64,000 nucleotides of DNA from G965276675 sp965276675 (GTDB lineage: Bacteria; Acidobacteriota; Terriglobia; Terriglobales; Acidobacteriaceae): positions 62,001-126,000 of the forward strand of contig OZ255624.1 of the NCBI GenBank assembly GCA_965276675.1. The letters are read 5' to 3'. Position 1 is the first letter of the stretch. The number at the start of each line of letters is the position of its first letter. Position numbers and translations under genes: made by a program. Below, piece after piece: positions 35,812 to 45,246 of the stretch. The notes under the pieces are model-generated. The model saw nothing but the letters and a program-made list of their open reading frames with translations. It searched no databases and had not been told where the DNA came from.

Positions 35812-36687
35812 ATGGCACAAAAAGTACGTAAGGCCGTCTTTCCCGCCGCCGGGCTGGGCACACGCTTTCTGCCCGCGACAAAGTCGATTCCGAAAGAGAT
35901 GCTCCCGCTGGTTGATAAGCCGATCATTCAGTATGGCGTGGAAGAGGCGATTGCCGCGGGATGCGAGCAGATCATCATCGTGACTGGCCGCGGTAAGTCC
36001 GCGATTGAAGATCACTTTGACGTCAGCTTCGAACTGGAGAGTTCGCTCGAATCGCGCGGCAAGAAGGAGCTGCTCGCGTTGACCAAGCACATCTCGAATA
36101 TGGTGCGTATCGCGTATGTCCGTCAGAAAGAGGCCATGGGTCTCGGCCATGCGGTACTGATGGCGCGCGATCTCGTCGGCGATGAACCATTCGCCGTGAT
36201 TCTTCCCGACGACGTTATCGACTCTGAGGTTCCCTGCCTGAAGCAGATGATCGACGTCTTCGATCAAGAGCAGGCAAGCGTTCTGGCGACGCAGGTGGTG
36301 GAGGGTCCGGCTATCTCGTCGTACGGGGTGCTGGATTGCGATCAGGACAAAGGCAACCCCCGGCTCTGCGCGGTCAAAGGGCTGGTGGAAAAGCCAAAGG
36401 AGGCGGATGCACCCTCGAAAAACGCGATTATCGGACGCTACATTCTCACGCCGCGCATCTTCGACCTGCTGGAACACACGCCCCTTGGCGCTGGCGGCGA
36501 GCTGCAGCTGACCGACGGCATCAAGGCCCTGCTGGAGTACGAGAAGGTGTACGGCTTTCGCTTTGACGGCACCCGCTACGACGCAGGGGATAAATCGGGC
36601 ATGCTGAAGGCTACCGTGGATTTTGCCTTGAAGCGCGAAGACGTGGGGCCGGAGCTACGCAAGCATCTGAAGTCTTTGTCGCTCTAA
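35812..36687 (+). CDS. galU: UTP-glucose-1-phosphate uridylyltransferase
   Basis: Makes UDP-glucose, precursor of exopolysaccharide, trehalose and lipopolysaccharide sugars. 291 residues. Nucleotidyltransferase signature AVFPAAGLGTRFLPATKSIPKEM, then DKPIIQYGVEEA, QKEAMGLGHAV, ILPDDVID, GLVEKPKEADAPS, GRYILTPRIFD and GTRYDAGDKSG. Position within this list matches GalU rather than RmlA. Confidence 0.96.
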   Translation: MAQKVRKAVFPAAGLGTRFLPATKSIPKEMLPLVDKPIIQYGVEEAIAAGCEQIIIVTGRGKSAIEDHFDVSFELESSLESRGKKELLALTKHISNMVRIAYVRQKEAMGLGHAVLMARDLVGDEPFAVILPDDVIDSEVPCLKQMIDVFDQEQASVLATQVVEGPAISSYGVLDCDQDKGNPRLCAVKGLVEKPKEADAPSKNAIIGRYILTPRIFDLLEHTPLGAGGELQLTDGIKALLEYEKVYGFRFDGTRYDAGDKSGMLKATVDFALKREDVGPELRKHLKSLSL

Positions 36688-36706
36688 AGCGGGAGATCAC
36701 GCCGGA

Positions 36707-36735
36707 AAAGAGGCTCCGCCCGGAACCTTTCTTCC
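36707..36735 (+). terminator. Probable galU terminator
   Basis: AGGCTCCG (36711-36718), CC, CGGAACCT (36721-36728) form an 8-bp stem with one mismatch, flanked by AAAAG and TTTCTT. Weak but well placed 20 bp after the galU stop. Confidence 0.5.
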
Positions 36736-36746
36736 ATGCCCAGAAT

Positions 36747-36765
36747 CGGTGGGATTTGAATCCCA
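36747..36765 (-). other. tRNA T-arm-like fragment
   Basis: On the minus strand TTCAAATCCCACCG matches 13 of 14 bases of the T-loop/T-stem/acceptor start of the tRNA-Ile at 37343-37356 (TTCAAATCCCTCCG), in the same orientation. No matching 5' tRNA half precedes it, so it is not a tRNA gene. It may be a decayed attachment-site copy, or just a T-loop-like palindrome. Confidence 0.35.
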
Positions 36766-36808
36766 ACGCTGCACAGCGCCATCTCCTTAGTCCGCCTTTA
36801 CGGAACTG

Positions 36809-37228
36809 CTAACCTCGTGTAAGAGCTTGTGCGTCTCGAAGGACCTTTTGAAGTTTGATATTTGCTCTCCGTAAATCCTCATCTGACCATCCATCTCGAT
36901 CAGCCCAATATTGACCTTTGAAAAAACAGCGTTCTGCGAGGTCTGGGTTGATGCCTCGAAGTTCGATGGACGCCTCGGTCCAAAGACGGGATATACCTTC
37001 TTCAGTTCGGATATTACGCTCGAACTCTGCTCTTTCCTTTTTTGATCTAGCAAGATGAGGGCGATCTAGGCGACGGAAATACAGGACGGTTTCATTCAGA
37101 GCAACATACAGAGCTTTAATTGCGTGGCGCTCTCTTTCGCCTCGTTCAACTTGCTCTTTGCGTAGCAACCCAAACCAGCCAAGTAGGGAATCGGCAGCCT
37201 TGAGTAATGCAGAAGTCTCAGCAATCAT
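36809..37228 (-). CDS. Hypothetical protein in AT-richer islet beside tRNA-Ile
   Basis: 139 residues, mostly helical and charged (KEQVERGERERHAIKALY, LARSKKERAEFERNI). No family recognised. A good ribosome site GAGGGG sits 6 nt before ATG 37228, which supports a real gene. Base composition is clearly more AT-rich than the flanking genes. It lies just downstream of the 3' end of tRNA-Ile, a usual landing site for integrative elements, so foreign origin is plausible. Confidence 0.65.
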   Translation of the reverse strand: MIAETSALLKAADSLLGWFGLLRKEQVERGERERHAIKALYVALNETVLYFRRLDRPHLARSKKERAEFERNIRTEEGISRLWTEASIELRGINPDLAERCFFKGQYWADRDGWSDEDLRRANIKLQKVLRDAQALTRG

Positions 37229-37336
37229 GATTCACCCCTCGAAAACCTTTGTTGTGGCTGGCCTACATAATCCCTATCGTGATCAACTCCGAGACACTTT
37301 ACTGAAATTGCACCAAGGTCAATTCCGCCGATCTAG

Positions 37337-37409
<73 letters not shown>

Positions 37410-37498
37410 TTTGACGCGCAGGTCGAATGCCACTATAAGAATGGATCTGCATCGACGTTCCTCCATACTAAATGCACTCGCATCAGGATTTTTAGTCT

Positions 37499-38674
37499 AT
37501 GCCCATCAGCGTCCATAACTTCGATGTCGTCATCCTTGGCGCTGGCGCCGCGGGGCTGATGTGTGCGATCGAAGCCGGCAAGCGCGGCCGTCGTGTAGCA
37601 GTGCTTGACCATGCGGACCGCATCGGCAAGAAGATCTTGATCTCTGGCGGAGGCCGCTGCAATTTTACGAATCTCCGCTGCACTGCGGAAAACTTCATCT
37701 CCGGAAACCCGCACTTCGCGAAGTCCGCACTCGCTCACTACACCCCTGCTGACTTCATTGGGCTCGTCCAGAAGCACGGCATCGCGTTTCACGAGAAGAC
37801 GCTTGGCCAGCTCTTCTGCGACCGATCCGCTGCGGAGATCGTCACCATGTTGGAGAGTGAATGCCGGGAGGCTGGTGTGCGCATTTTTCTGAACACCAAA
37901 GCTAGAGAAGTCCGGCACAATTCTCACTTCAACGTTTGTTGCGGCGCGGACGAGTTTCGCGCGCCAGCTCTTGTCGTAGCGACAGGCGGTCTCTCGATTC
38001 CAAAGATGGGTGCTACTGGGTTCGGGCATGAGCTGGCGCGGCAGTTTGGACTGCGCCTACGTGCGCCTCGTCCGGCACTGGTTCCGCTAACTTTCAGCCC
38101 TGCAGATCGCGAGAGCTTTTGCGACTTGAGTGGGGTGTCGACAGAAGTAGTCGCGAGCTGCAACGGTCAAGCCTTCCGCGAAAAGCTGCTGATCACGCAC
38201 CGCGGATTGAGCGGGCCAGCCGGTCTGCAGATCTCTTCCTACTGGAGGCCGCCGGAAGCGATTCAGATCGATCTCGCACCCGATTGGGATTGGACCTCTA
38301 CGCTGCGCGGGCAACCGGCCGGGCGCGACCTCCCACGCGCGCGACAAGCATTGAAGGCCATCCTTCCTCAGCGCCTTGCGGAGCGCTGGATCGATCTTCA
38401 TCCGCCCGCAGACTGGACAAATCGCTCGCTTGCGCTGATGGAAGAACAGGTGCATCGCTGGGAGGTACGCCCGGCAGGCACGGAGGGTTATGAGAAGGCC
38501 GAGGTCACCCTGGGCGGCGTGGACACGGAAGAACTCTCTGCCAAGACAATGGGGAGCCGCAAGATTCCTGGATTATTTTTCATCGGCGAAGTGGTGGATG
38601 TTACAGGACACCTTGGCGGTTACAATTTCCAGTGGGCCTGGGCTTCGGGGTTCTGCGCCGGCCAGGCGGTCTAG
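37499..38674 (+). CDS. NAD(P)/FAD-dependent oxidoreductase, HI0933/BaiN type
   Basis: 391-residue flavoprotein. Dinucleotide-binding GAGAAGLMCAIEAGKRG near the start, then DRIGKKILISGGGRCNFTN, the hallmark of the HI0933 family, VVATGGLSIPKMGATGFGHELA, and the closing PGLFFIGEVVDVTGHLGGYNFQWAW that contacts FAD. Members reduce or oxidise small molecules including steroid-like substrates in gut species; the role in soil bacteria is unknown. Start ATG 37499. Confidence 0.9.
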   Translation: MPISVHNFDVVILGAGAAGLMCAIEAGKRGRRVAVLDHADRIGKKILISGGGRCNFTNLRCTAENFISGNPHFAKSALAHYTPADFIGLVQKHGIAFHEKTLGQLFCDRSAAEIVTMLESECREAGVRIFLNTKAREVRHNSHFNVCCGADEFRAPALVVATGGLSIPKMGATGFGHELARQFGLRLRAPRPALVPLTFSPADRESFCDLSGVSTEVVASCNGQAFREKLLITHRGLSGPAGLQISSYWRPPEAIQIDLAPDWDWTSTLRGQPAGRDLPRARQALKAILPQRLAERWIDLHPPADWTNRSLALMEEQVHRWEVRPAGTEGYEKAEVTLGGVDTEELSAKTMGSRKIPGLFFIGEVVDVTGHLGGYNFQWAWASGFCAGQAV

Positions 38675-38705
38675 GTTAGGATGCCTTCCCCTGTGTTACA
38701 CCCGC

Positions 38706-40921
38706 TCAGGCTAGCAATTTCTCGGGTGTGATCGGCAGATGTCGTATGCGCTTGCCCGTGGCGTGGTAGATCGCGTTCGCGATCGCTCCTGGCACACCCG
38801 TGATGCCGAGCTCGCCAACACCGCGGCACCCGACGGGCGCGAAGCGAAAATCGGGTGCGTCGATAAAACTCACATCGATCTCAGGGCTGTCTGGGTTTGT
38901 GGGCAAGAGGTATTCAGCCAAGTTCGCATTGAGCGGAGCTCCGCTGCGCTGGTCGTAAACCGTCTCTTCAAAGAGCGCCATGCCAAGGCCGAAGACAATG
39001 CCGCCCAGAACTTGACTGCGCGCCGTCATCGGGTTTAGCACGCGCCCGGGATCGAAGACGCCCACCCAACGGGAGACCCGCACCTGACAAAGGTCTAGGT
39101 CCACCAAAACCTCTGCGAAGTGCGCGCCAAAGGATGAAAAAGTGAACTCTTCCTTCTCCGCCCCAGGTTTCGCCTCCCCAACGACCTCCAGGTGCGGTGG
39201 ATTCATGCGCCGGAGAACGTCCCGGTACGGTTCGCTCTTCGAGCTCTCGGCACGTGAGCGCAGCGTGCCTTCCTCAAGAACAACATCGTCTGCGCGCAGT
39301 CCAAACAAGGGCGATGCTTTATCTGTAACCGCAGTGGTTACTATTCTTGTACGCAGCTCGGCAGCCGCGGCCTGCACTGCCGAGCCCACACTCGCAGCGG
39401 TTTGCGATGCGCCCGTCACGGGAGCTTTAGGAAACTCAGAGTCGCCCAGACGAAAATCGACGTTGCTCAAGGGCAAGTCAAGCGCGTCGGCAGCGATCTG
39501 CCGCATAATTGTTGCCGTTCCGGAGCCGAGTTCATGAGTGGCACTGGAAAAGATCGCCTGACCGTCGCTCCCCAAAACTGCTCGGACCATGGTCTCCGCA
39601 CGGCGCGCAGGATAGCAAGCCGTAGCCATGCCCCAGCCCACGCGCAGGTTGCCGCGCCTCATCGAACCGGGGACCATCGTTCGCTCCTGCCAGCCGAACC
39701 GCTTCGCGCCTTGCTCATAGCATTCGTCAAGGTGCTTGCTTGACCATGGCCGTTTGTCCTGCAAGTCGCTCTCAGCATAGTTGCGGCGGCGAAGCTCCAG
39801 GGGATCGACCCCGAGCTTATAGGCAAGCTCATCCATCGCCGCTTCCAGCGCAAACATGCCTGGCGACTCACCCGGGGCGCGCATAAAACACGGTGTAGCA
39901 ATGTTGGTTGGCGCGACGCGGTGCGAAATCTCCACGTTCTCACACCGGTAAAGATTCCTTGCAGTCATGGCTGCAGGCTCAAAAAAATGCGCCACCGGCG
40001 ACGTGTCGTTCGTGGAATCGTGGTGAATAGACTGCAGATGTCCGTTCGCGTCAGCAGCAAGCGTCACAGTCTGGAAGGTGTGTGGACGATGGCCGGTCGA
40101 GGTGAACATCTGTTGTCGCGTGAGCATCAGCTTGAGTGGCCGCTGAACCGTCCGCGCAGCCACGGCCGCCAGCACGACGTGCTGCCACAGAAAGCTCTTG
40201 GAGCCAAAGGCTCCACCAACAAAGGGGCACTCCACACGAACGTTGTCTTCAGGAATGCCCAGCATATGGCCAACAAACATGCGCGTGCCGTCCAGCCAGC
40301 GTGTGCTGTCGTGAAGAGTCAACCGGTCGCCATGCCATACCGCGACCGTGGCTGACGGCTCCATCGGATTGTGGGTCACGATTGGGGTCTCAAAGTCGGA
40401 CTGGATCTGCGCAAATCCCTCCGTCTTGCCCGGCGTGCCACGAACGGACTGAAGCTTTTCGGCTGAGTTCTTCGCGAAATGGTCCGGCTGGTAGCTCGCG
40501 CCGAGATTGTCCGAGAGCGACAACACCGGCGTCTCTTCCTCATAGGACACACGCACGCCAGCTGCCGCGGCCTGCGCTGCTTCAAGGGTCCTCGCTACGA
40601 CCAGGGCAACGTGCTGGCCAGCATAATGGATGACGTTGTCACCGAGTGGAGTGCGGCGCTCGCCCGGAAAGCTATCGGTGTACTCCGATGGAAGCGGCTG
40701 AAGCTGTGGGCAGTTTTCAGCAGTGAGGATGTAAATGAAACCCGGCGTGTTCTGTGCAGCACTCGCATCCAGGTGGAGGATGCGGCCTTTCGCAATAGTG
40801 CTCTGCACCAGCACTCCATGGAGCAGAGCGGGCAACGACAGGTCTCCGGAATATGTCGCTGTTCCGGTTACCTTTGCCGGTCCGTCCGAACGAGCGACTT
40901 TCCTATCTCTTGTGTATTCAT
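38706..40921 (-). pseudogene. Xanthine-dehydrogenase-type molybdenum subunit, frameshifted near the N-terminus
   Basis: About 740 residues of a YagR/XdhA-like molybdopterin subunit: VGGAFGSKSFLWQH, FMRAPGESPG, GASQTAASVGSA, and the catalytic glutamate in RGVGELGITGVPGAI. The natural start is ATG 40921 (MNTQEIGKSLVRTD). That frame ends after 17 codons, while the family sequence continues in another frame from GPAKVTGTATYSG. Adding one GGAC unit to the GGACGGACC run (minus strand, about 40888-40880) joins the two exactly, so a 4-bp repeat unit has been lost. No iron-sulfur or FAD subunit gene is adjacent. Follows zwf by 27 bp. Probably inactive unless started elsewhere. Confidence 0.8.
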
Positions 40922-40948
40922 CTCTCCACTCACACTCAGCGGCTTTGT

Positions 40949-42316
40949 TTACGACGGATTCAGCCAGCCCCCATCGTCCGCAGCCAAGGCCTGGGCCTCT
41001 TCCGGTCCCCATGTACCGGGCTCGTAGGGGTGGATTGGAGACATATTCTTCAGCACCGGATCGAGAATGCGCCACGCTTGCTCCACGTAGTCTTCGCGAG
41101 CAAAGCGGGTCTGATTTCCATGCATGGCATCGCCCAGCAGCGCTTCGTATGGCAACACATCTTCCGGGGTAGTGTGTTGGGTAACGAGCAACTCAACCGG
41201 AATACCGTGAAGTTCCTGGCCAGGCTGCCGTACCTGCGCACCCAAGGCAATGGTCAGATCGGGATTGACGCGGAAGCGGACGTAGTTATGTGGTGGCTCA
41301 AACTCCGAGAAGATAGCCGGTGGCTGCCGCAGCTTTACCACCACCTCCGTCGCGGTGACCGGCAGCTCCTTGCCGGTGCGGATGTAGAAAGGCACGCCTT
41401 TCCAACGCCAAGAATTGATACAGAGACAGAAGGCAACAAAGGTTTCGACCTGCGAATCCTTCTTCACTCCCGGCTCATCCCGGTACCCTTCAAACTGCCC
41501 GCGGACGACCTCTTCGGGTTTCAAGCACTGCACACCTTTGAGCACTTTCACGCGCTCGTCCCGCAGCGTGTCTCCACTGATGCCCGGCGGCGGCTCCATG
41601 GCTACATTGCTCAATAGCTGCATGATGTGATTCTGGAGGACGTCGCGGATAGCCCCGGTCTCATCATAGAAAACACCCCGGCCCTGGATGCCGAATTGTT
41701 CGGCCATCGTGATCTGCACGCTTTCGACGTACTCGCGGTTCCAGATGGGTTCGATGAAGGTATTCGCAAAGCGAAAGTAGATCAGATTCTGGACGGCGTT
41801 CTTACCCAGATAGTGGTCGATACGAAAGACGTCCTTCTCTTCGAAGACCTGATGGACGATTTTGTTGAGCGCCTGCGCCGAGGCAAGGTCGTGACCAAAG
41901 GGCTTTTCGATCACCACACGCGCGCCATCCGCAGAGCCGGACTCCTTCAGCTTGCCGAGCACCGGGCCAAAGAGGCTTGGCGGAATCGCGAGATAGTGCA
42001 GCGGATGCTGGGCAAAACCCAGCTCCTGGCGCACCCGCTGGAAGGTGCTGAGCTCGCCGTAATCGCCGTCAACATAACGCAAAAGACTCATCAGCTTGTC
42101 GAAGCCCTCGGGGTCTACACCGCCATGGCATTCAACGCTCTCTCGGGCGCGTACCTTCAGCCGCTCCAGATCCCATCCCGACTTTGCGACACCGATGACG
42201 GGGCCGCGCAGCTTGCCCTTCTTCGCCAGCCGCTGCAACGATGGGAAGATCTGCTTATAGGCGAGATCGCCCGTCGCTCCGAAAAACACCAGGGCGTCCG
42301 ATACCGGTTGATCCAC
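40949..42316 (-). CDS. zwf: Glucose-6-phosphate 1-dehydrogenase
   Basis: First step of the oxidative pentose-phosphate pathway. 455 residues from GTG 42316 with AGGGGAAAG upstream. Cofactor site VFFGATGDLAYKQIFPSL, active-site RIDHYLGKNAVQNL with the catalytic His, VVIEKPFGHD, and WKGVPFYIRTGKEL. About 30 residues shorter than many homologues but complete at both ends. pgl and gnd are not nearby. Confidence 0.96.
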   Translation of the reverse strand: MDQPVSDALVFFGATGDLAYKQIFPSLQRLAKKGKLRGPVIGVAKSGWDLERLKVRARESVECHGGVDPEGFDKLMSLLRYVDGDYGELSTFQRVRQELGFAQHPLHYLAIPPSLFGPVLGKLKESGSADGARVVIEKPFGHDLASAQALNKIVHQVFEEKDVFRIDHYLGKNAVQNLIYFRFANTFIEPIWNREYVESVQITMAEQFGIQGRGVFYDETGAIRDVLQNHIMQLLSNVAMEPPPGISGDTLRDERVKVLKGVQCLKPEEVVRGQFEGYRDEPGVKKDSQVETFVAFCLCINSWRWKGVPFYIRTGKELPVTATEVVVKLRQPPAIFSEFEPPHNYVRFRVNPDLTIALGAQVRQPGQELHGIPVELLVTQHTTPEDVLPYEALLGDAMHGNQTRFAREDYVEQAWRILDPVLKNMSPIHPYEPGTWGPEEAQALAADDGGWLNPS

Positions 42317-42439
42317 TCTTTCCCCTTTGTTGCTTCAATTTTGGAATGATCAGAGACTCACTGGGATGCTTCCTGTGTGATGCGGCGCCTTTCAGGAGAT
42401 TACATATACTTTGAAAGAACCCGTGACTCTCTGACCCAC

Positions 42440-43981
42440 ATGCTCTTTAACTCCCTCGGCTTTTTGTTCATTTACCTGCCGCTCACATTGATCGGCTATC
42501 AGCTCGCCGGGCTGCTGGGCCGCCGCGCGGTCGTAGTCTGGCTGGCGTTCATGTCGCTGGTCTTTTATGCCGAGTGGCGGCGGGAGTTTCTGCTGCTGCT
42601 GGGTGGTTCCATCCTGTTCAACTATGCTTGCGCGTCGCTCCTAAACCGCTATCGCACACGGGAGCGGGTGGGCAGCTCACTGCTTTCTGCCGGTATCTCT
42701 GGCAATTTGCTGCTGCTTGGTTATTACAAATACCTCTTTCCGTTTCTCTCGGAGCTGGGCAGGCTCACCATCCTGCATCATCAATTTGCCGGGGTTCTGC
42801 TGCCGCTGGGCATTTCGTTTTTCACTTTTACGCAGCTCGCTTATCTTATCGATCTGCGGCAGGGCGCGGCGGAGTTGCAGGATTTTCCCAGCTACGTCCT
42901 GTTCGTCACTTTCTTCCCGCACCTCATCGCCGGCCCCATCCTTCACCACAGCGAGATCATGCCGCAGTTCCAGGAGGAGCGAAAGTACCGTCTGCGTGCG
43001 GACGACTTGGCCGTCGGCTTTACCTGGTTTGTGATGGGCCTATTCAAGAAGGTCTTTCTTGCCGACAGCATCGCCCCTTTTGCGGATACGGCTTTCGCGA
43101 ACCCCCGAGCGCTCGGCGCACTCTCGGCGTGGCTCGGCGTGCTCAGCTATACGATGCAGCTTTACTTCGACTTCTCCGGCTACTCGGATATGGCCATAGG
43201 CCTGGCGCGCATGTTCTCCATCCGGTTTCCGCTGAACTTCGATTCGCCCTACAAGGCCACCAACATCATCGACTTCTGGTCGCGCTGGCACATCACGCTC
43301 ACGCGCTATGTGACGCTCTACCTTTACAATCCCATCTCTCTTGCCGTGAACCGTCGCCGTCTCGCGCGGGGCAAAAAGGTTTCGCGCAAAGGCTCGGCAA
43401 CACTCGAAGGCTTCACCAGCATGGTGGCCTTTCCGACCATGATCTCGATGGCGATCATCGGCATCTGGCATGGCGCCGGGCTGCAGTTCCTGCTCTTTGG
43501 GCTGGTGCATGGCGTCTACATCACGATCAACCATGCATGGCGCATCTTTGGTAAGAAGAAGACCGGGCCCGAAGCCACGGGGGCGGCGCTCTGGGCGCGG
43601 CAGTCTGCCAGCGTGCTGCTCACGCTGCTGTGTGTCGTCATCGGCCAGGTGTTCTTTCGGGCTAATTCGACCCGCGGCGCCTTTGCCATGCTGGCCTCCA
43701 TGGGCACGGCCCATGGACTAGGCCTTAACGCCTTAAGCGCCGATGTAGCCGTGATCGGACGGCTCGTACTCCGCTTTGCCATCGTCTGGCTCCTGCCCAA
43801 CACGCAGGAGATCCTGTTCCGCTTTCAACCGGCCGAGGGTGTGCGGGAGCCGCACGGATGGTTCGGGCGTCACATGCTCTGGAGACCCTCCATGGGATGG
43901 GCGTTCGCCATTGCGATCGCGTTCATGGTCGCGCTTACGTGGATGGAGAACACCGCGCGCTTCCTGTACTTCCAGTTCTGA
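42440..43981 (+). CDS. MBOAT-family O-acyltransferase (AlgI/DltB-like)
   Basis: 513-residue polytopic membrane protein passing acyl groups across or at the inner membrane. Begins MLFNSLGFLFIYLPL, the usual AlgI-like start. An upstream in-frame start at 42377 would add an unlikely hydrophilic segment. Landmarks: VTFFPHLIAGPILHHSEIMPQF, YFDFSGYSDMAIGLARMF, FWSRWHITLTRYV, and the catalytic-histidine loop IGIWHGAGLQFLLFGLVHG. Its stop is 5 bp from the stop of the convergent SGNH gene. Together with the ACP and FkbH genes it resembles a Dlt-type acyl-transfer system. Confidence 0.93.
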   Translation: MLFNSLGFLFIYLPLTLIGYQLAGLLGRRAVVVWLAFMSLVFYAEWRREFLLLLGGSILFNYACASLLNRYRTRERVGSSLLSAGISGNLLLLGYYKYLFPFLSELGRLTILHHQFAGVLLPLGISFFTFTQLAYLIDLRQGAAELQDFPSYVLFVTFFPHLIAGPILHHSEIMPQFQEERKYRLRADDLAVGFTWFVMGLFKKVFLADSIAPFADTAFANPRALGALSAWLGVLSYTMQLYFDFSGYSDMAIGLARMFSIRFPLNFDSPYKATNIIDFWSRWHITLTRYVTLYLYNPISLAVNRRRLARGKKVSRKGSATLEGFTSMVAFPTMISMAIIGIWHGAGLQFLLFGLVHGVYITINHAWRIFGKKKTGPEATGAALWARQSASVLLTLLCVVIGQVFFRANSTRGAFAMLASMGTAHGLGLNALSADVAVIGRLVLRFAIVWLLPNTQEILFRFQPAEGVREPHGWFGRHMLWRPSMGWAFAIAIAFMVALTWMENTARFLYFQF

Positions 43982-43986
43982 AGCAG

Positions 43987-44964
43987 CTACTGCCGCTTCG
44001 AGGAGAGCAGTTCCTGGGCGAGCGTCTTGCTGTTCTCTCTTGTACCCTGCCAGTCCAGATGGCGATCGTCGGCGAAGCCGTTCGCGGGCAGCACCAGCGG
44101 GGGCGCGACTCCCACGTTGTGCGCAACGTCCATGTAATCCGATAACCGGGCATCACATCCGGCTACGGGTGAGACATAGGCAATGACCTGAGTCTGTGCC
44201 GTAGCGTACCGGCTTTTCAGCCCCTCAAGATAGCCGCGATCGTACACAGGCATTGCGAAGAGCGGATGACAGATCTGATCGGCGGTCTCCCGGAAATCGT
44301 TCTCGAAGAATCCCCGGTTCGCACGCAAAATGCTCATGTCCTTGCGATAGGTTCTCTCTGAAAAATCCGGGCGAAGAGTCTCCTTAAACGACGTGAACCG
44401 TTGCCATACCTCCGCGGCAAACAGGAAGCTGTAGTGCGGATGTGCAAGGAAGAACTTAGCCGCTTGCAGTGGTGGAAAGGTGCGGTCGACAAACCACCAG
44501 CCATCGATCACGCCATCCAGTTCGTCAAGAGCGGGAGCGCGCAGATGCGTGATGTGATTCGCGAAGACGATAAACTGCGGTGGTCGGTTCTCAGCCAGGT
44601 AGTGGTCCAGCACCCGCGTGCCTGTAGCGGAGACGGCCATATAAGGCAGGCCCAGATTGCATGTCTGGAGGCCGGTGTCGGCCTCGATAATCCGCGGATC
44701 GAGCCCTGTCAATCCAGTGGAGTCGCCGAAGATGACCACATCGCAGTTGGTCCCGGGGGCCAGAGCCATGTGGTATGCCATCGCATGCCACAGCATCCGT
44801 CGCGAGGTGTGCAGAAAATAGTCTGACCGCGCGATGGGAAAGGCAGCTAGAAAGAGTGCCAGTGGCAGGAGCAGAACGATCGCCAGATACATGCCGTGGG
44901 ACAGAGCGCGTCCGCGGGATGCGGACTGATCCTGCACCTCCGGCGCTGGGGTAAGGGTGTGCAT
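43987..44964 (-). CDS. Membrane-anchored SGNH-hydrolase-like protein (DltD/AlgX-like role)
   Basis: 325 residues. A cytosolic N-terminus of about 23 residues, one membrane helix (MYLAIVLLLPLALFLAAFPIA), then an extracytoplasmic SGNH fold: block I CDVVIFGDSTGLTG with the nucleophile Ser, and a C-terminal DDRHLDWQG giving the Asp/His pair. The middle region (residues about 130 to 240) is helical and not recognised. Paired with MBOAT proteins, such enzymes hand the acyl group to the final polymer. Last gene of the FkbH-ACP-SGNH run. Confidence 0.82.
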   Translation of the reverse strand: MHTLTPAPEVQDQSASRGRALSHGMYLAIVLLLPLALFLAAFPIARSDYFLHTSRRMLWHAMAYHMALAPGTNCDVVIFGDSTGLTGLDPRIIEADTGLQTCNLGLPYMAVSATGTRVLDHYLAENRPPQFIVFANHITHLRAPALDELDGVIDGWWFVDRTFPPLQAAKFFLAHPHYSFLFAAEVWQRFTSFKETLRPDFSERTYRKDMSILRANRGFFENDFRETADQICHPLFAMPVYDRGYLEGLKSRYATAQTQVIAYVSPVAGCDARLSDYMDVAHNVGVAPPLVLPANGFADDRHLDWQGTRENSKTLAQELLSSKRQ

Positions 44965-44982
44965 GGGGAGGTGGGCGCCTGT

Positions 44983-45246
44983 TTACTTCTTGACCGCGAG
45001 CTTTTTTTCGATCAGCTCGACGAAGTGGCCGACGTTCTTCAGTGATTCGACTTCGGCGGTCTGAAATTTAATCCCAAAGCGCGCCTCAGTCGCGACGATC
45101 AGGTTGATGTGGTTAAAAGAATCCCACTCTTCCACATCGGCGGCCGTCATCTCTGGACGAAGCACCAGTGTCTCGTCGTCGAAGATGTCGCGGAAAATCT
45201 CAGTAAGTTTGCTGTAGATCTCTTGTTGCTGCATGTCCTGCTGCAT
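44983..45246 (-). CDS. Acyl carrier protein
   Basis: 87 residues from ATG 45246, preceded by AAGGAGTCC. Phosphopantetheine site EWDSFNH (Ser about residue 42), slightly different from the DSLD of the fatty-acid ACP, which points to a dedicated carrier. Acidic N-terminal helix (IFRDIFDDETLVL), basic tail EKKLAVKK. Its start lies inside the 3' end of the FkbH gene (47-nt overlap), so the two are translationally linked. Eighteen bp separates it from the SGNH gene. Confidence 0.92.
   Translation of the reverse strand: MQQDMQQQEIYSKLTEIFRDIFDDETLVLRPEMTAADVEEWDSFNHINLIVATEARFGIKFQTAEVESLKNVGHFVELIEKKLAVKK

Noticed and set aside
36740..36790. Possible tRNA gene at the T-arm-like sequence
   Set aside because: No anticodon arm or matching acceptor strand can be built upstream; only a T-loop-like palindrome is present.
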